Source: Ceratodon purpureus (lineage: Eukaryota > Streptophyta > Bryopsida > Pseudoditrichales > Ditrichaceae). From it: a stretch of DNA of 64,000 bases. The stretch spans positions 16,713,657 to 16,777,656 of the forward strand of contig CM026431.1 in NCBI GenBank assembly GCA_014871385.1, given 5' to 3'. Shown here one piece after another: positions 59,711 to 64,000 of the stretch. Positions within the stretch are counted from its first letter, which is position 1. Every line of letters begins with the position of its first letter. The position numbers were made by a program, and so were the translations under genes. The notes under the pieces were generated by a model. It did no database searches and was not told where the DNA came from. It worked only from the letters and a program-made list of their open reading frames with translations.

Positions 59711-61485
59711 GGACCCCTCTCGTCATTGTTCGCCCTTGCTCTCTTTTGTTGCCTCCTAGGTGGCCTCTTAGCTTGCGTGGTCTCAGAACTGGTGCTATGT
59801 GCGGCATAAAGTTCTCACCACCATGTGTTATTTTTTTGTTTCTATACATTACAATTGTCTTAACTTTGGTATCAGAGGGGATTTTGTGGGGTGTGCAGGT
59901 GGTGATCAGTGGGAGCATACCAGTCATGGTGATGGAAGTTTTGGGTTAGAGTATATGTCCTCCTAAACCTTTAACAAGACCTCTCACCTCTCCTTTCATC
60001 TACTGCATTTTTTTTTAAATCGCATATGAAACTAGTAAATTTGTGATCCTTATAAATTTGCATGCTATTGTTCCACGGTTGTATCGAAAGATGAAACCTC
60101 TATTGCTGGCGACATTTTCATGAGAGGTAGTATGTTTCCGACCCTGGCCTATTCCATTTAAACTTTGTAACTAACTAGAGCGTCGGAGGGGGTTTGGGGT
60201 GGATGCAGGACAACCTAACAGACTCTTGGAGACTGAGGGAAATCGCAGCGACGCATCAGAGTTGGAGTGACTCTTCCGCACACAAACAAGTTCTTGTAAC
60301 TCACAATGTCATGGACAGACTGAATTCTTCAATGTTTTTATAAGCACTCCCTTGACACTTGTCACTCCAATGCATTATTTTTTGTGAAACCACTTAAACT
60401 AACGAATTTACAAAAAAATTGTTTGAAGAGAGTACTCACTTTATGGCATTGTGTCCCTTGGCAGGTTCCCCACAGCATCTCCCATCTCCACCGCAAATAC
60501 TTGGCCGCAGGTCTAGAAGACCAAAAGAACGTAATCTACATTCTATAATAAACCAACAGTAGAAACAATCTAGAGTATCATAGCAAGAGTATGATGGAAA
60601 TCAGAGTAGAATAGAATAGTAGAATGTTGATGTAGTTTCGGTAGTCGGGGTTCTTATGGCGCGGTAAAAACATTTTTTTTTTGGGCAGACATGTTAGGCA
60701 CCCTTTCCAGACAACAGCATTGTTACCGTAATTGTATCATTAACGCCGTAATAATCTCAAATTTAACTACAACCTTAGTAGCCGTCTCACGAACACTGTC
60801 AAGACCTTTGCCAAAACCTACCTTTATTTTCTATTTTAGGGAATAAAATCAGATTCCGAAACTATTTCTTGCTACCGCCTTGCTACTACTATGCCACCGC
60901 AAGTAACTCCTACTACGACCTCTGCCATGTCATATGATGACTATGCTTGGGACGTACCTCCGCAGAACTGTGTCAATGCGTACGTCCATACTATCGCTCT
61001 AACTTCTCGCTTACCCACTCTGCACCACTTGGTGTAAAGGGAGCATTAGAGATTGGAATTACGGAAATTTGGAAAGCAAAAACTATGGATGTGTTGTAGA
61101 ATCCCACGTAATAGTTAATAACATTTATATCATTCTTGTTAGAATTAAGTTTTACATTTTTTATTTTTTTGATAGACACATGTCACATACTTGACATTGC
61201 CTACTTTTGAATTTTCAAAACCCCCCAAATTTGGAGCAGGAAAATTTCACTTCACAAGAGGTCAAACCTTGCTCATTGTCTTGGGCAATTTCAAATTTGT
61301 TTTTAAAAAAGATCCATCAAATGTTGTAATCTTCTAATTCGTAGAGTTGAAAATCATTTAAAAAAAATGACACATTTTGAATATTATATTCTCTAAGATC
61401 CTATGATTAAAGTCCAAGAAAGAACTTTTAAAAAAGTAACACCGTTCTCTTTGAGAAAGGCAGACTTTTGAGACAAAAATTGTCA
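59711..61485. other. Gene-free region right of the Harbinger relic
   Basis: No gene is supported. 59711-59950 may be the 5' part of the Harbinger Myb-like ORF or its flank. The remainder is unique-looking, moderately AT-rich sequence with no recognisable exon, RNA gene or terminal repeat. Confidence 0.4.
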
Positions 61486-61503
61486 GGGAATTTTAGGGGT
61501 TAA
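61452..61503. repeat. Right-end-like fragment related to the TTAA MITE
   Basis: The sequence AAAGGCAG..TTTTGAGACAAAAAT..TCAGGG..TTTTAGGGG followed by TTAA parallels the right end of the 51.5 kb element (TTAGGCAGTTTTGATGAAAA...CTTTAGGGG then TTAA). A matching left end was not found, so this may be a truncated copy. Confidence 0.45.
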
Positions 61504-64000
61504 ATCCAACTTTGAATGCGTTAATTATTGCAATGGCTTATGGTTGCATGGCATGCAATGTATAAGATGGTAGTATGAGAAGCTTGGTCTTTTGTTGCCG
61601 TGCCACATGGTCATAAGAAATGAAAAAAGTATCAACGTTGTATAGATTTACCACCAAATAGCTTGGTTTTTTTTTTAATTTTTTTTTTTTAATTTATGGA
61701 ATCCATTTTGCAAACAAGAAATTATTCATCCATACACAAGGGTAGAGGGTTGCTTGGCATTTTGGCCCCCCATTTAAAAGGCTCATTATAAATGCATGTC
61801 TTTAAAAACATATAGAAACCCAATAGTGCTACATCAACTATATTCATATATATTAAGATCAATAATTGTTGTTGTTTGTCTAGCATAATTTGATGAATAA
61901 TCCAAGCCTCTCTTCACACAATCCAAAGAGTTTTTTCATTCCAACCTATATGAGCTCGTGCTTAATAGCAATTATATACTTTATTAGGTAAGAACAATTC
62001 AGAATGATAATGGTGTTTTGAATTCACAAGGAAAGGTTCAATATTTTCCTCACATAAAGGTTGTGCTTTTGATACAAAGAGATCTTATACAAATCAATTG
62101 ACGTTGTCATAAATTTTGTTTTCTATATTATAAATAAAAAAACTTTGTATAACTTATATTGAGTGTTTCCTTCAAAATCACTTTATAGATTCAACAGAAT
62201 ATAAAAAATTGGTGGTATTTATATACATATTTTTCAAACTACAAGTTCTATGGACTTGGAATATTAATGTAAATTAGTCCAAACATCTTTGTATCTAATC
62301 TCCAAACTTTACTAACACTTCTAGTATTCACCAAGAACATAAGTTCTAATAAAAGTGTACATAGTTATATGTGTTTTTTTTGAAGAAAATGGGTTTTAAA
62401 ATTTAATTGTTAAACTTACAGCATATTTTTTCTTTCTATTAAGTATGTTTTAATGAAAAAAACAAAGAAGAAGATGGAACACTCTCACTCGCTAAACCTT
62501 CAAACTTTGTAAATTCCAAAATTTGATTATCCACTCAAATTATTAAAAATCTCAACCTCTTTCCAAGAATACTCATACCTTTGACCCCTTTGGTCAATGA
62601 GAAGCCATTGATATTAGGGCCAAATACAACCTTTGGTAGCTAAGGCTTGGTCACTGTTGCTTGGCCTTGACACACCCAAAGCTAACCTTACAAAGTTAAT
62701 AAACTAAGACTCTTAAGTGTTGAGCCAATCATAATTAATACATGAAATAAAATAATAACCACATTAACATCAATCAAATAAGATATTTAGAGACATAACT
62801 AATATATACAAATGTCTTAATTTAATGACTAACTAGCCCGCATCACAACAACATTTGTATTTGCATACCATCTTCCAACATTATTTTGTTGTACCAGTTA
62901 TAAATAGAGACATTTGTGGAGATAGTTGTATCTACTTTATAATAGGGATATTCAATGTTAGGGATCCATACACTATGCATCATCTAAAAGTAATTTTTAA
63001 AAACTTTTATTGAAAACCTAGTTAGTTCACACATTTACATGGAACATCAACCACTATGTAATGATAAAATGTTACGTAGCAATGGACTTATAAAATCACT
63101 TGAAAAGTTGTTGACGAGCCCCAACCATCTCCAATCATTTTTAAATGGCTTTTTGGTCCAATCACCTTGTGCCATGTGTTAACAATTCAATGATGAAGGC
63201 TTCACATCCGGCCCTCAATCAATTAGGTTTGCCTTTTATATTCCCTAGCTAAACTTTAGTTTCCATTTTTAGATAATTCATAACCACCTATGAAAGTCCG
63301 TTGCTTTTCTTAAATCAAACATGTAGAAAAAACAAGATTTTTAGGCTATTGAAGGCTAGTCATGGGTCTCTAAATTACCCCATCAAGCGGTGCTGGCGGG
63401 CAGCCTCTCCACCCGGGCAGCCCCTCCACCGGATGAGCGTCCGTCCGTCCGTCGCTCCGCTTCCCGCCCATTCTCTGCAGCGACTCCTTCCCTCGCCGCA
63501 GCGACTCTCCCCTCCGCAGCTGCTGTCCACCACCCGCCTCGCTATAGCTCGTTGCCCAACTCTTCTTCGACCTCGCCTGCTTGTGATCTTGTGATCCTTT
63601 TGTCTCGTTTTTGATGTCATCTTTAAGACTTGTTGTGATCCTCTTTAGTTTAGGTTGTGATTGTTTTTGTGTTGCGATGGTCGTCGTGCTGTGAAGGTCT
63701 TGGTGTTGTTTTTTAGGTTGTGGGTTGGTATATCAAGGGTGATTCTATTTGTTTCCCACTAAAAGAACAGCATAGACTGCTTATAGAATTTGGTCTTGAG
63801 CTTACATACTCATTGCTTTCTGCAGGTTTGAACAAGAAGAAACACTAGTGTAATCACGGTCTGGCTCCACGCGCCTGACCACCCGCGAGTCCACCTATTT
63901 CACGGCAGTCCACCTGCGTGGAGTCGCAAAAGTTTGGGGTGGAGTCGGGCATGCTTGGTTTGGACCAGACCAAGTTTGGCCCAGCAGATTCGAACCTGCG
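61504..64000. other. AT-rich right edge with a GC-rich island
   Basis: 61504-63360 is AT-rich with no gene. 63390-63600 is an abrupt GC-rich, CT-biased island (CCGTCCGTCCGTC and similar) that resembles the leaders of other genes in this window and may mark the start of a gene to the right on the plus strand. An acceptor-like TTTCTGCAG sits near 63826. No product is recognisable. Confidence 0.4.

Noticed and set aside
63977-64000. TGGCCCAGCAGATTCGAACC-like string at the right edge, resembling the complement of a tRNA T-arm or an LTR primer-binding site
   Set aside because: Read as a tRNA on the minus strand, the T-stem does not pair at 5 bp with a 7-nt loop. Read as a primer-binding site, too few bases lie between the TTCGAAT loop and the CCA end. 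The sequence is also cut by the window edge.

Overview
This is a 64 kb piece of a streptophyte (plant) nuclear genome. The evidence is intron-rich genes with GT..AG introns, chloroplast-targeted plant proteins (thioredoxin z, KDPG aldolase), a plant-type glutamate receptor-like channel, the plant cytosolic disproportionating enzyme DPE2, and plant-style MITEs. I cannot fix the species. Moderate intron sizes, pyrimidine-rich 5' leaders and AT-rich gaps would fit a non-seed land plant such as a bryophyte or lycophyte, but that is a guess.

Layout, left to right. (1) 817-885 (-): a first exon resembling ArfGAP AGD8/9/10; the rest would lie off the left edge. (2) 1885-4432 (-): MPPE1/PGAP5-like metallophosphoesterase. 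(3) 5236-6563 (+): thioredoxin z (CITRX), divergent from gene 2 across an 0.8 kb shared upstream region. (4) 8111-12109 (+): TBC1D22/Gyp1-type Rab GAP. (5) 14663-19073 (+): glutamate receptor-like channel, followed by a Stowaway-like MITE. (6) 22961-32520 (-): 25-exon Sec24B/C-type COPII coat subunit. (7) 37615-40364 (-): KDPG/KHG aldolase. (8) 41458-47095 (-): DPE2. For genes 2-8 I joined exons by hand; every CDS closes in frame (432, 194, 448, 1055, 1168, 340 and 1008 aa). Most junctions agree with the protein family; exceptions are named in the entries.

The right end, about 49-64 kb, is repeat territory. It holds a TTAA-bounded MITE candidate, a decayed piggyBac transposase, and a decayed PIF/Harbinger two-ORF element. 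The second Harbinger ORF is interrupted by two adjacent elements, each with its own terminal inverted repeats. AT-rich, gene-free blocks (19.5-22.3, 35.2-37.4, 49-52 and 60-63.3 kb) separate the islands, and a perfect (GAAT)n microsatellite of about 400 bp lies at 34.8-35.2 kb.

The genes do not form an obvious pathway. Four of the eight (ArfGAP, PGAP5-like, Rab GAP, Sec24) act in secretory traffic, and three (thioredoxin z, KDPG aldolase, DPE2) act in plastid function or carbohydrate metabolism. I read this as chance neighbourhood. No RNA gene, CRISPR array or confident LTR retrotransposon was seen.
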